Shown: positions 7,928 to 17,390, counted from the stretch's first letter. The stretch: 64,000 bases of DNA from Xylanibacter ruminicola Ga6B6 (GCF_000687715.1 NZ_JHXD01000004.1:124001-188000); one strand, 5' to 3'. Numbers and translations are program-made. Notes: generated from the letters alone by a model not told the origin.

Positions 7928-7998
7928 CGACTTTATTTTAAAACTTACAAGCATAAAGGCAAAAAAATAGGAAAAAATCCACGATGTGTGGTGATTGG

Positions 7999-8053
7999 CT
8001 CGGCCGCTAGGTTTTATAAGCATAACGACCATCACTTGTTTGAGTGGTGGTCG
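7999..8053 (+). repeat. Direct repeat B, copy 2, with strong hairpin
   Basis: 7999-8036 repeats 7102-7139. It ends in a perfect 11-bp hairpin (8026-8036 with 8043-8053) followed by TTTATTTATC on the plus strand. On the minus strand the hairpin lies just after the stop codon of the small membrane protein gene at 8059, so it may also end that transcript. Confidence 0.65.
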
Positions 8054-8058
8054 TTTAT

Positions 8059-8340
8059 TTATCTTTGGCGTTTGGCTAGTTTCATGGCATCGGGGGTACC
8101 GAAAGTTCTACGGATAAGGGTTTCCCATACATACGGCTGAGCTGCCAACAAGATATCGTACTGCTGCCAACCCCAGATACCTACCTTACCAGATAAATAC
8201 TGGATCGACTCTATATAGCTATCATCATCGATAAACGACTCTGTTACTATTTTCTTTTTCTGTCTGCAATGAATAACATAGCAGATATAAAACAATAAGA
8301 ACGCAATTACTATTGTGCCTATTGAAAATATTGGTGACAT
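8059..8340 (-). CDS. Small single-pass membrane protein coupled to GH43
   Basis: A 93-residue protein with one N-terminal hydrophobic segment (about residues 5-25, IGTIVIAFLLFYICYVI). A basic stop-transfer sequence (CRQKKK) and a soluble tail of about 65 residues with tryptophans follow. No family is recognised. Its ATG lies one base after the GH43 stop codon, so the two are likely translated from one message. The tail should face the cytoplasm by the positive-inside rule. A role in the xylan locus is possible but unsupported. Confidence 0.6.
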   Translation of the reverse strand: MSPIFSIGTIVIAFLLFYICYVIHCRQKKKIVTESFIDDDSYIESIQYLSGKVGIWGWQQYDILLAAQPYVWETLIRRTFGTPDAMKLAKRQR

Positions 8341-8341
8341 A

Positions 8342-9337
8342 TCAATCTGGATTTTTTACCACGAGCTTGTCGCCCGAGAGATCTACTTCGAAGAAATGGG
8401 GAATGCGGACGGTGCGACCTTGGGCATCTTTAGCATGACTATGAACCGACATCATCCACTGACCATCGAAACGCTGGAACAGCATACTGTGACCGTAAGT
8501 TGGAGGCGTGATGGGCTCGGGTTCCTGAATCCATGGACCATCAAGGGTGCCGCTGGCTGAATAGGCCACACCTTGGGTATAGACATCATACACCCACGAG
8601 GTCCATAACATACCAAGACGACCAGTACCGGTGCGGAATAGCCATGGACCATCGGTTACTTTATTCCACGTAATGTTGCCCTTATCATCTTTTTCGCGAC
8701 TCCAGGGCGAATCGCTGGCACGGAACAACAACTTAGGATTACCTATGGTACCACTCAGGTCAGGCTTCAATTCAATCTTCTCGATGGTGCCGTTCCAATT
8801 CTGCAGCCACTCGCCACAGAACACCATATAGGGTTTGCCATCGGTATCGCGCCAAAACGTGCCATCGAGTGTAGGTCGATTGGCAGGTAGATAGGTGGCA
8901 TCGCCAAAAGCACGATATGGTCCCATAGGCTTATCGGCACGCAGTACCTGACTGGCACGGCGCTCGATAACATTGCCACGAACGGTATCAATCTTTACAT
9001 CCTGATTGGTAAACGTAGCAAAATAGTAATAATAGCCATCGCCTGTCTGGTGCAGTTCGGCAGCCCATATCATAGGATGAGCACCCATCCATGAGTTGGC
9101 ATCGAACTCGGTAACGCGAAATGGTCCCTCCCACAGTTTTAAATCTGCACTACGCCACATCATACCGCCAGTACCCGTCATGTAGTACATCTTTGTTTTC
9201 TGATCGGCCAGGATGGCTGGATCGCTCAAACGGATGGAGTCGGTTGGTATATTACTACGAACCTTAAAGGCTCGCGGTTGTGCCTGTGCCATAGTCATGC
9301 ACATCAAAGCGACAATACTGAGAAATACTCTTTTCAT
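8342..9337 (-). CDS. Glycoside hydrolase family 43, exported
   Basis: A 331-residue enzyme with a signal peptide (MKRVFLSIVALMCMTMAQA) and a single five-bladed propeller typical of GH43 (arabinofuranosidases, xylosidases and relatives). The catalytic base is Asp39 in RLSDPAI and the pKa-modulating Asp is in TLDGTFW. Where most GH43 enzymes carry the acid Glu (EGP), this one has Asp (VTDGPW, near residue 228). A C-terminal beta-sandwich domain is absent. The gene has its own promoter (9357-9389) behind the terminator of the GH115 transcript, so it can be expressed apart from the susCD operon. Removal of arabinose or xylose side groups is likely; the exact specificity cannot be read from the sequence. 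Confidence 0.85.
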   Translation of the reverse strand: MKRVFLSIVALMCMTMAQAQPRAFKVRSNIPTDSIRLSDPAILADQKTKMYYMTGTGGMMWRSADLKLWEGPFRVTEFDANSWMGAHPMIWAAELHQTGDGYYYYFATFTNQDVKIDTVRGNVIERRASQVLRADKPMGPYRAFGDATYLPANRPTLDGTFWRDTDGKPYMVFCGEWLQNWNGTIEKIELKPDLSGTIGNPKLLFRASDSPWSREKDDKGNITWNKVTDGPWLFRTGTGRLGMLWTSWVYDVYTQGVAYSASGTLDGPWIQEPEPITPPTYGHSMLFQRFDGQWMMSVHSHAKDAQGRTVRIPHFFEVDLSGDKLVVKNPD

Positions 9338-9356
9338 ACAATCAATGAATTTTGCC

Positions 9357-9389
9357 GCAAAATTACAACTTTATCTTGAAACAGACAAA
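9357..9389 (-). promoter_or_regulatory. Promoter of the GH43 gene
   Basis: On the minus strand TTTG (9386-9389) and TAATTTTGC (9357-9365) are 20 nt apart, a full match to the Bacteroidetes promoter. Confidence 0.75.
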
Positions 9390-9440
9390 CAACTATAATA
9401 AAATGAAGGAAAAACAGCACTCTTTTTACAACAAAAATAA

Positions 9441-9470
9441 AGAGTATCTTACCTCACGGCAAAATACTCT
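9441..9470 (-). terminator. Terminator of the HTCS-linked operon after GH115
   Basis: AGAGTAT (9441-9447) pairs with ATACTCT (9464-9470). On the minus strand the hairpin is followed by TTATTTTTGTTG. It lies after the GH115 stop and before the GH43 promoter. Confidence 0.65.
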
Positions 9471-9499
9471 CTCCATTAAATAACTAACAAACCTAACGT

Positions 9500-12061
9500 T
9501 TAGTTAGGATTTTTTTCGGGTGAGCCAAAATAGCTGTAGCACGAATCGTCGGGATTCACGATCAAACGCTCTATCACTAGCTCTGGATCAACCATGATCA
9601 ACTTGAATATATGTTTTCCCTTGCTGGCGACTTTAAACGTAACATCCAGCCAACGGATATTATCAAACACTTCGTTGCGGCGCAGCTTGCGATAACCATT
9701 CAAAGCCATGGTGCCTGGTGCTGGCAGGGGCTTTAGTTTCGAGGAGCGTGCCAGATTATCGGGCGTGTACTCCAGGAAGGTGTCAACCAGTCCGCGACGT
9801 GCATCCAGCACCTGGATACTATCGTTGTCCAACTGTACTGCCAGGCGCAGACCGCGTTCGGGGTTTACATCCTGTGTGGGCAGAATGCCAATAGCCACCT
9901 TCAGCAAACCGGTTTTATCGACATCGATATCATATTCTAACCGGGCGCCACTTCCTACTGGTGCCGAGGCGGCCGTTACTTTGCTGGCACCCATGCAGCC
10001 CTCTTTCCGGCCCAGATCGGGCAGCAATCTCCATGTCACTCCATCGGCAGCCGTGATACGACTGTAGTGGATGGCTTCGATGGCATACTCATCCGAAACA
10101 GTTGGTGGTGTTACTACCGATGGCTGGGCATCATCGGCTGACACATAGGTGAAGTGTGGCAACTCGTTGCTTTGAGGCATGAACCACTCGCGATAGCCCA
10201 TGTGCTTATCCTGCATCATGCCCTGCCATTTGCCACCAGCCAACTGATGATTATAATAGGCTGTGAGCAGCGAATCTTTCTCATACAATTGTTTGGCGCG
10301 ATCGGCATAGGCATTGGCCCTCATATCGCCTCGCTGGGCATAATAGCTGTTCATGGTGGCACAGTTATAAATCTCGGCCACACCTGCCGATGCCACTGCC
10401 GGATAATACACCAGCTGATAGTAAGCATCCTGCATCTCAGCAGGCACACGCAGGCGCAAGGCTTCGGCCTGCTCGGCCAACTGTCGCCACATCAGTGTGA
10501 CACGCTCTGCCTCGTTCCAATGATCGGCACTGAAGATGCCCGGCACCTGTACCTCGGCCTTACGCCACAGGTTATACTTGGGATATTTCACCAGGATATC
10601 GGTGACTTCCTCGGCCAGGTCGTCGCCAAAAATCGAGGCTGCCCACTGGTGCACATAGCCACGCTCGTCGCCAGGCTGCACAGCATCAGGATTCCAGGCA
10701 TAGTGCATGATGAAATCGATGGGCAGTTCCTTGGGTTTCAGATCGCCCACGTTGATGATCCAGATGCGATCTAATCCCGACTGGTAAGCCAGATTCAACT
10801 GCTCGCGGAGCTTAGGGATGGGCGAGGTGTTTACCCAGCGGTCGTTCCATGGTCCACCATTCATGTCGATATGATAGTAGAGTCCCATGCCGCCTTTGCG
10901 CTGACGTTCGGTTGCGGGACCCGTACGGCGCACGTAGCCCCAGTTGTTGTCGCAGAATAGCAGGGTGACATCATCGGGCACGTTGAATCCGGCATCATAG
11001 TAACGCTGCACTTCGGTGAAGATTGCCCACAACTGCGGCACAGCATCCTGACGGCCGTAGATATCCTTGATAATTCGTCGCTGACCGTCGATCACCTTGC
11101 CCAGCGTCTTAATATTATCGGCATCGTCGCCCTTACCCATAGCCACGTCGCCATCGCCACGCATACCAATGGTTACCAGGTTTTCGTAGGCTTTATTGCG
11201 CTCCATACCATCACGGAAAAACTGATCCAGGCGCTGCTTGTTGACCGCATAGTCCCAGGGGCCTACTTCCTTTCTGCGCGAGGTGTATTCCTTGTGGGCG
11301 CGCATCATCGGCTCATGGTGCGAGGTACCCATCACGATACCGTATTCGTCGGCCAGGGACGGGTTCAGAGGATCGTCTTCGTTAAACATCGAGTTCCACA
11401 TGGCTGGCCACAGATAGTTGGCCTTCAAGCGCAGTAACAGCTCGAACATGCGGGTATATACCTTGGAGTTCTGACCGCCAAACTTATTGGTGGTCCACTC
11501 GCCAAACGATGGCCACTCGTCGTTAATAAAAATGCCGCGGTACTTCACCTTTGGCGAGGGCTGCACTACCCTGCCCTGCTGATAAATCAAACTGCTGCGA
11601 TGCTGCACGGGCACATCTGCCCACCAATACCAAGGCGACACACCAATCTGGCGACTGATTTCATAGATGCCATAGATTGTGCCGCGCTTATCGCTACCGG
11701 CTATCACCAGACTGCCATCCACCACATCAATCAGATATGACTCCCACTGGCCGCGAACCTGACTCACGTCGATTTTATGCTTGGCAATCAGCCCATTGAT
11801 GGCACGGCTCTTGCCAATGGTGCCCACGATGATGGCTTTGCGACTGTTGCTGCCAGACTTGATGACTTCGGCTGGAGTGCCTGTCACCTTACGGATGTCG
11901 TCGGCCAGATCGGAAGCAGCACGAACCACGCCTTTCCAATCACGACCATCGATGATGATGGGCGACACCACACCATGATCGGCAATAGTGAATGCCTCAT
12001 GCTGGGCGGAAGATATCATGCATACGCATACAAAAAAGAAAAATAAATAGATTCTTTTCAT
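9500..12061 (-). CDS. Glycoside hydrolase family 115 (xylan alpha-1,2-glucuronidase family)
   Basis: An 853-residue exported enzyme with signal peptide (ending ISSAQ). Conserved GH115 blocks are seen in order: an N-terminal domain with the GTIYGIYEISR stretch near 130, PWYWWADVPV, KYRGIFINDEWP at the start of the TIM barrel, the MGTSHHEPM segment, FTEVQRYYD near residue 348, a helical domain and a C-terminal beta-rich domain (about 665-853). GH115 enzymes remove glucuronic acid or 4-O-methyl-glucuronic acid from internal xylose units of xylan (established for the family); some act on arabinogalactan side chains. The gene is downstream of susD, past a terminator-like hairpin, and is the main enzyme marker for what this locus eats. 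Confidence 0.92.
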   Translation of the reverse strand: MKRIYLFFFFVCVCMISSAQHEAFTIADHGVVSPIIIDGRDWKGVVRAASDLADDIRKVTGTPAEVIKSGSNSRKAIIVGTIGKSRAINGLIAKHKIDVSQVRGQWESYLIDVVDGSLVIAGSDKRGTIYGIYEISRQIGVSPWYWWADVPVQHRSSLIYQQGRVVQPSPKVKYRGIFINDEWPSFGEWTTNKFGGQNSKVYTRMFELLLRLKANYLWPAMWNSMFNEDDPLNPSLADEYGIVMGTSHHEPMMRAHKEYTSRRKEVGPWDYAVNKQRLDQFFRDGMERNKAYENLVTIGMRGDGDVAMGKGDDADNIKTLGKVIDGQRRIIKDIYGRQDAVPQLWAIFTEVQRYYDAGFNVPDDVTLLFCDNNWGYVRRTGPATERQRKGGMGLYYHIDMNGGPWNDRWVNTSPIPKLREQLNLAYQSGLDRIWIINVGDLKPKELPIDFIMHYAWNPDAVQPGDERGYVHQWAASIFGDDLAEEVTDILVKYPKYNLWRKAEVQVPGIFSADHWNEAERVTLMWRQLAEQAEALRLRVPAEMQDAYYQLVYYPAVASAGVAEIYNCATMNSYYAQRGDMRANAYADRAKQLYEKDSLLTAYYNHQLAGGKWQGMMQDKHMGYREWFMPQSNELPHFTYVSADDAQPSVVTPPTVSDEYAIEAIHYSRITAADGVTWRLLPDLGRKEGCMGASKVTAASAPVGSGARLEYDIDVDKTGLLKVAIGILPTQDVNPERGLRLAVQLDNDSIQVLDARRGLVDTFLEYTPDNLARSSKLKPLPAPGTMALNGYRKLRRNEVFDNIRWLDVTFKVASKGKHIFKLIMVDPELVIERLIVNPDDSCYSYFGSPEKNPN

Positions 12062-12088
12062 AAACTTAAGTTTCTAATCAAGAAAAAA

Positions 12089-12116
12089 GTGCATCCTATC
12101 TCACGACAGGATGCAC
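12089..12116 (-). terminator. Terminator-like hairpin between susD and GH115
   Basis: GTGCATCCT (12089-12097) pairs perfectly with 12108-12116; on the minus strand the stem is followed by TTTTTTC. No new promoter was found between it and GH115, so it probably lowers rather than stops transcription. Confidence 0.75.
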
Positions 12117-12156
12117 GCTGCCAAATTATTTACTAACCAACTATCACAAATATCTA

Positions 12157-14106
12157 CTAATTTCTGTATGCGGGATTCTGGTAATTCAACTTCTCATCCT
12201 CGCTCATTTCCATGCCATCAAGCTGACCTTGTGGGATAGGACGGATGTAGTAACCTGCAGGAATATCACGCTTAACGGTCTGCAAATCCTTGTCGGTATA
12301 ACCTGCTCCTGCGATGCGATAGGTGCTGGCGCGCTCGGCCCACTTCTGAGTACGAACGAGATCGAACCAACGGTATCCCTCGCCCCAGAACTCACGGCTA
12401 CGCTCGTCGAGGATAAAGTCGATATCAATAACAGCGGGTGTAGCAGCTACCATTTCAGCGCTCTTATCAACAGATACGGCTACATTGTCGTTCTGACTGA
12501 AAGTCTGCTTACCGGCACGGGCACGGAGCACGTTGACCAGTGTCTTAGCCTCGGTCTGTTTGCCAAGTTTCACAGCTGCCTCGGCACCGATGAGATAGAA
12601 CTCAGAGAACTTGGCAACATTCCAAGGACGTGGGCTACCACCGTTAACCTTTGAACCCAGACCACCATCATTGTCGGTACGATAGATACCAATCTTCCAG
12701 TTGATAGGGTACTTCTTACGGCTGATGTGATTGACTGCCACTACGAAGTCGGCACGTCCAGGCATCTCACCGAAGCCGAGCTTACCATCGGCACCAGTGT
12801 AGTTGATGTTGGCATCCTCGCTCTCAGGAACCCAGCTGAAGTAAACTTCATCGGGACCTACCTGCATACCATTAGCACCAAACACGTAAGGCTCGGCATT
12901 GCCTGTCTTATGCCAGTTGGTGTGATAGCGCAGCGTGAAAGTTGCGTCGTAGCGAGAGTCGATAGCCTTAACAGCATCTTCCCAAACACCACCTTCCATG
13001 AAGTTGTCGGCGATAGGAGCCATACGAGTCCAAGGACGACCGAGTGCCTGAACAGCCTCACGCTGAATGGGGTTGATAGTGTTACCCGAAGCAGCTTTAG
13101 CAATCATCTCGGTATAGTTCCAGGTCTCCATCCAGTAAGCGAAGTTCTCAGGAGAACCACCGCTACCCCATCCGTAGCCTGAACCGCCGTTACCAAACTT
13201 CTCGTCCTCATCATGATCGGCATAGAGCATGATCTCAGAGTTACGGTCGTTGGTAGCCACGTTTACATCGTAGAATGTAGGCTGCAGCGCGTATGGGCCA
13301 GGATTGTTGATGGCAGCCATCGCTGTGTCGTAAGCCTTCTGGAAGTAGCTGTTAGCCTGACTGGCATCACGGCTGCACTCTGGGAAGGTAGGAATGTTGT
13401 TAGGATTCTCCAACCACCAACCATAGGTGAGATAAGCCTTTGAGAGATACAGGCGAGCCAGATTCTTGGTAGCAGTGCCTGTGAGACGTGGGTTCTCGGG
13501 CAGATCGTTAACAGCCTTCTCAAGGTCGGCGAAGATAGCTGCATAAACCTCAGGCACAGTATTGCGTACAGAGGTACGGATGGTAGAAGTATTAAACTTC
13601 AGTTCGCCGGCACCCAGATCGAGGGGCACACCACCATAGGTCTGAACCAGGATAAAATAGTCGAAAGCACGGAAGAAATAAGCCTCGGCCAGCAGTGCCT
13701 CGTCGATGCCGGCAGCAGCGCCGTTCTCGATAATACCACTACAGGTATTGATATTGGCAAACAGTGTGCCCCATGCGCCACCAGCCACTGTGCTGTTGGG
13801 TGTCACCGAGCCCACCCCCGAGAGGTCGGCATCCTTAAAGTTTCCATCAGCACTCTGTGCATAGGTATATTCATCGGTACCAGTTTCCAAACTGTTCAGA
13901 TAATAACCGTTGCCATAGAAATAGCGCAGGTGAGCATAAAGCGAGGTAAGACCTCCCTCGATACCAGCCTTCGTATTGAAGAAGGTGGGGTCGAACTGCG
14001 TGCGAGGCTGCTCGTCGAGCACGTTATTGCAGGATGTCATGGTTGTAGAAAGACCACAGCATACGAGCCCCGCAGCAAGAATATATTTGATACTTTTAGT
14101 TTTCAT
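12157..14106 (-). CDS. susD: SusD/RagB-family surface glycan-binding lipoprotein
   Basis: A 649-residue lipoprotein with a signal peptide and lipobox Cys26 (TMTSCNN). SusD family features are the N-terminal segment around LDEQPRTQFDPTFF, TPR-like helices with the AEAYFFRAFDYFILVQTYGGVPL block (the AxxRA..Y element) and the C-terminal WGEGYRWFDLVRTQKW and YYIRPIPQGQL segments. These proteins cap the SusC transporter on the cell surface and deliver oligosaccharides (established). The ligand is unknown; GH115 and GH43 nearby suggest decorated xylan. The start codon is preceded by tandem 7-nt repeats in the short gap after susC. Confidence 0.95.
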   Translation of the reverse strand: MKTKSIKYILAAGLVCCGLSTTMTSCNNVLDEQPRTQFDPTFFNTKAGIEGGLTSLYAHLRYFYGNGYYLNSLETGTDEYTYAQSADGNFKDADLSGVGSVTPNSTVAGGAWGTLFANINTCSGIIENGAAAGIDEALLAEAYFFRAFDYFILVQTYGGVPLDLGAGELKFNTSTIRTSVRNTVPEVYAAIFADLEKAVNDLPENPRLTGTATKNLARLYLSKAYLTYGWWLENPNNIPTFPECSRDASQANSYFQKAYDTAMAAINNPGPYALQPTFYDVNVATNDRNSEIMLYADHDEDEKFGNGGSGYGWGSGGSPENFAYWMETWNYTEMIAKAASGNTINPIQREAVQALGRPWTRMAPIADNFMEGGVWEDAVKAIDSRYDATFTLRYHTNWHKTGNAEPYVFGANGMQVGPDEVYFSWVPESEDANINYTGADGKLGFGEMPGRADFVVAVNHISRKKYPINWKIGIYRTDNDGGLGSKVNGGSPRPWNVAKFSEFYLIGAEAAVKLGKQTEAKTLVNVLRARAGKQTFSQNDNVAVSVDKSAEMVAATPAVIDIDFILDERSREFWGEGYRWFDLVRTQKWAERASTYRIAGAGYTDKDLQTVKRDIPAGYYIRPIPQGQLDGMEMSEDEKLNYQNPAYRN

Positions 14107-14145
14107 AACTCTTAAATTTCTTAATTCTTAATTCTTAACTCTTAA
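14107..14145 (-). repeat. Tandem 7-nt repeats in the susC-susD gap
   Basis: Read on the minus strand, the 39-nt spacer is made of degenerate copies of GAATTAA placed directly before the susD start codon. Confidence 0.6.
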
Positions 14146-17100
14146 TTAGAATGTTACGTTAAGGCCGAAGATGAAGTTGCGGGTAGAAGGTGTGTTATAA
14201 CCCACGATTGGCATCTTGTGCTTACCGGTATAACCATCTACAGCCACAGCCGTATTCTGGTTGGCCCATGAGTTGGTTTCGGGATCCAGACCGCTCTCGT
14301 TGTTGAATGGCGAGAAGAATACGAATGGGTTCTGAACGGTAGCGTAGAGGCGCAGACGGCTGATACCGAGATCTTTCACAGCCTTCAGCTTGTCGAAGTT
14401 GTAGCCCAGTGTTATGGCGCGGATCTTCAGATAGCCGGCATCAAAATAACCGAGTGTAGAACCATACTTAGGATTATCACCATTCTGGATGCCACCGGGT
14501 TTGGGATACTTGGCGCCGGTGTTCTCCTCGGTCCAGTAGTCCACATTCATGTTGTTCACACGACTGGTGAGCTGGTTCAGATAACCGCTTGATGAGTGGA
14601 GGGCACTGATGAGTTTGCCGCCTACCTGGAATGCACCTATCACATTCAGGTCAAAGCCTTTGTAACCCACGGTGGTGTTGAAACCTCCCATCAGTTTGGG
14701 CTCCATGCTGATAATCTGACGGTCCTCAGGACCAATCTGGCGACTTGGGGTGACACCGTCTTCCTTGAAGTCGCCCTTTGAGGCATCGCCACGATACTTC
14801 ACCTTGATCATACCTACGTTGCCACCTGGCTCAAGGATATCCAGATAGGGATCGTCCCTCTGCCACAAGCCTACATACTCGTAGTCGTAGATCACGTCGA
14901 TAGGATGGCCCACGAACCAGCGGTTGGCTTCATCGGCATCGCGACCCGACTCCAGAGCCACCAGTTTGTTGCGGTTGGCATAGAGGTTGATGCCGGCATC
15001 CCAGCTCCAGCCATTCTTATTGTCGATGATGATACCATTCAGTGTGAACTCCCAACCCTTATTCTCGGTCTTACCGATGTTGCCAGTGAAGCTGCTTACA
15101 CCTGATGTTGAAGGCAGCGACACATCGAGCAGGATATCATTGGTTTTCTGGGTATAGTACTCAAACGATCCTGACAGGCGACCATTGAAGAACGAGAAGT
15201 CGAGACCGAAGTTCCAGGTCTTAGAGAACTCCCATCCCAGGTCGGGGTTAGGCAGAGAGTTTACATAGTAACCAGCCTTATAGGTGGTGCCGAAATTGTA
15301 GTTGCGCACAGCCAGTCCGCCCAGTGTAGAATATGGGTTGATGCTCTGGTTAGAGGTCTCACCATAACCCACGCGCAGCTTCAGGTTGTCTATCCAAGAG
15401 AGATTCTCCATAAACTGCTCGCGAGCGATATTCCAACCAGCACTTACGGCAGGATATGTGTGCCACTGATGACCCTTGGCCAGGCGCGATGAAGCATCCG
15501 AACGGAGGGCAGCAGAAATCATATACTTATTATCATATGAATACATCACACGTCCCATCCAAGAGATCAGTCCGCTCTGCCAGTAGTTGTAACCGGTGAG
15601 GTTGGCCTGACCCACGGCCTTGTCGAGTGCATAGTACTGGAAGTAATCGGCTGGGATATCCTGTGCGTTGGCACCAGTTGATTCGTAAGTAGTTTGTTCA
15701 GCCGAATACATAGCCACCACATTCAGGTTGTGTTTCTCGGCAAAGGTGCGGTCGTAAGTCAGGATATTCTCTACAGCCCAGTTGCGCATCTGATCTTCAG
15801 AAATCCAGCCGCCGTTCACAGCCTTAGGATCCTTGTTGTTGACACCTGTACCGGTAAAGCCGCCACCTTTCGAGCTACGGAAGTTAAGACCTACGTTTAC
15901 ACGATAGCTCAGGCCCTCAACCCATGGGCACTTTACCTCGGCAAACAAGGTGTTGTATGAACCGATACCCTTGTTCTCGCTCAGCCATACATTCTTGTCG
16001 CGCTCCACGGTCTCGCGGGTCACCACGGCCTTATCATCGGCAGGCATGGCAATGTAGCGCTTGATGTTGCCGTCGGCATCGTAAGGACTGGCCAGCGGAC
16101 TCATCGTGAGCACCGCATGCATATCGTTCACACCCTGGGTTTTACGATAGCTGTTGTTGGTGGTCAATCCAAAGCGGAAGTACTTACCTACTTTCTGATC
16201 GAAGTTGCCACGCACATTCAGGCGATCATAACCCTCGGTGGGCACTACCGACTCGTCGTGATAGTAACCGGCACCGAAACTGTAGCTACCACCATTGGTA
16301 CCACCGGCCACGCTCACATCATGGTTGTGACTGATACCGGTCTTATAATACAGGTCCTGCCAGTCGGTGTTGTTGCTGTCGCTCTCGTCGAGCGAGTTCT
16401 GGTACTTACCTACATACTGGCGGAACTTGCTATAGGTAGGACCGTCCATCATGGGATACTTCTTAAAGATTTTCTTAAAGCTCACATAACCATTGTACGA
16501 CACTTTGGCGGGGGTGCCCTGTGCGCCCTTGGCGGTGGTGATAATGATCACACCGTTGGCTCCACGCGAACCGTAGATGGCGGTGGCCGAGGCATCCTTC
16601 AGGATATCCATCGATTTGATGTCGGCAGGGTTGATATCCGACAACTGACCCATGAAGGGGATTCCATCCAGCACGATCAGCGGGTCGTTGCTGGCTGAGA
16701 GAGAGCGCTGACCGCGGATACGGATCTGCATCTCTTGTCCCGGCTTGGTGGAGGTCTGAGTCATCAGCACACCAGCCACACGGCCCTGCAGTGCCTGGGC
16801 GGCATTGGTAGCGGCAATCTGATTCAACTTCTCGCCACCGATGTTGGCCACCGAACCGGTTACAGCTTCGCGGCGCTGGGTACCGTAACCGATCACCACC
16901 ACCTCGTTGACTACATGACCATCCTCTTTCAAGGTGACAGCCATGTTGCTGCCAGCCTTGATCTCCTGGGGCACATATCCCACATAGGAAATAACGAGCG
17001 TGGCGCCGGGTTTTACACTCAGAGAAAATCTACCATCGAAATCGGTAACGGTACCATTATTAGTACCTTTCTCCATTACTGTGGCACCAATCAAAGGACC

Positions 17101-17250
17101 CTGTGAGTCGGATACCTGACCGGTTGCCTGCTTGTTTTGCTGAACGGAAGCTACTGCTGTGGTAGCTGCCGAAACCTGCTGTGCGCTGGTCATGCCAAGC
17201 ATGCACATGCCCACGATGTACGTGGTTCTTCTTAGGAAAGCAGTTTTCAT
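14146..17250 (-). CDS. susC: SusC/RagA-family TonB-dependent outer-membrane transporter
   Basis: A 1034-residue outer-membrane transporter with a signal peptide. A carboxypeptidase-regulatory-like domain (about 40-115, ending NEVVVIGYGTQRREAVTG) precedes the plug domain with the SusC signature around LDGIPFMGQLSDINP and the DILKDASATAIYGSRGANGV block. The rest is the 22-stranded barrel, ending in RNFIFGLNVTF with a terminal aromatic residue as needed for assembly. It imports oligosaccharides using TonB energy, with the SusD next door. A promoter at 17291-17299 and paired repeats at 17321-17356 lie upstream. Confidence 0.96.
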   Translation of the reverse strand: MKTAFLRRTTYIVGMCMLGMTSAQQVSAATTAVASVQQNKQATGQVSDSQGPLIGATVMEKGTNNGTVTDFDGRFSLSVKPGATLVISYVGYVPQEIKAGSNMAVTLKEDGHVVNEVVVIGYGTQRREAVTGSVANIGGEKLNQIAATNAAQALQGRVAGVLMTQTSTKPGQEMQIRIRGQRSLSASNDPLIVLDGIPFMGQLSDINPADIKSMDILKDASATAIYGSRGANGVIIITTAKGAQGTPAKVSYNGYVSFKKIFKKYPMMDGPTYSKFRQYVGKYQNSLDESDSNNTDWQDLYYKTGISHNHDVSVAGGTNGGSYSFGAGYYHDESVVPTEGYDRLNVRGNFDQKVGKYFRFGLTTNNSYRKTQGVNDMHAVLTMSPLASPYDADGNIKRYIAMPADDKAVVTRETVERDKNVWLSENKGIGSYNTLFAEVKCPWVEGLSYRVNVGLNFRSSKGGGFTGTGVNNKDPKAVNGGWISEDQMRNWAVENILTYDRTFAEKHNLNVVAMYSAEQTTYESTGANAQDIPADYFQYYALDKAVGQANLTGYNYWQSGLISWMGRVMYSYDNKYMISAALRSDASSRLAKGHQWHTYPAVSAGWNIAREQFMENLSWIDNLKLRVGYGETSNQSINPYSTLGGLAVRNYNFGTTYKAGYYVNSLPNPDLGWEFSKTWNFGLDFSFFNGRLSGSFEYYTQKTNDILLDVSLPSTSGVSSFTGNIGKTENKGWEFTLNGIIIDNKNGWSWDAGINLYANRNKLVALESGRDADEANRWFVGHPIDVIYDYEYVGLWQRDDPYLDILEPGGNVGMIKVKYRGDASKGDFKEDGVTPSRQIGPEDRQIISMEPKLMGGFNTTVGYKGFDLNVIGAFQVGGKLISALHSSSGYLNQLTSRVNNMNVDYWTEENTGAKYPKPGGIQNGDNPKYGSTLGYFDAGYLKIRAITLGYNFDKLKAVKDLGISRLRLYATVQNPFVFFSPFNNESGLDPETNSWANQNTAVAVDGYTGKHKMPIVGYNTPSTRNFIFGLNVTF

Positions 17251-17290
17251 TTCAATTAATAAGTTTTGTAAGTGAATAAAAAAAACTGCT

Positions 17291-17299
17291 GCAAAGATA
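17291..17299 (-). promoter_or_regulatory. -7 promoter element of susC
   Basis: TATCTTTGC on the minus strand fits the -7 consensus about 41 nt upstream of the susC start. No TTTG is found at the -33 distance, as expected for a promoter that needs an activator. Confidence 0.65.
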
Positions 17300-17320
17300 C
17301 AATGATTACTAAAAAAGAGT

Positions 17321-17356
17321 TTTTGTGTTTAACCCATTTGCTTTTCTGTTTGACAC
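17321..17356 (-). promoter_or_regulatory. Candidate HTCS operator upstream of susC (direct repeats, 21-bp period)
   Basis: TTTTGTGTTTAACCC (17321-17335) and TTTTCTGTTTGACAC (17342-17356) agree at 12 of 15 positions and are exactly 21 bp apart, two helical turns. This is what a dimeric AraC-type DNA-binding domain would contact. The second half-site recurs upstream of the HTCS gene (21302-21316). Confidence 0.55.
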
Positions 17357-17390
17357 GCAGTGCCAAATCATACAAATAACAAACAAAAGA

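Noticed and set aside
1-8000. Complete prophage or conjugative element at the left end
   Set aside because: No integrase, relaxase, capsid or portal gene is present. Only a VapE-type gene and cassette-like repeats are seen, so the element, if any, is incomplete or extends beyond the window.
12858-13103. Open frames antisense or out of frame inside susD and other long genes
   Set aside because: They follow the base pattern of the real gene on the other frame and have no start context or family features. All such frames across the window were left out.
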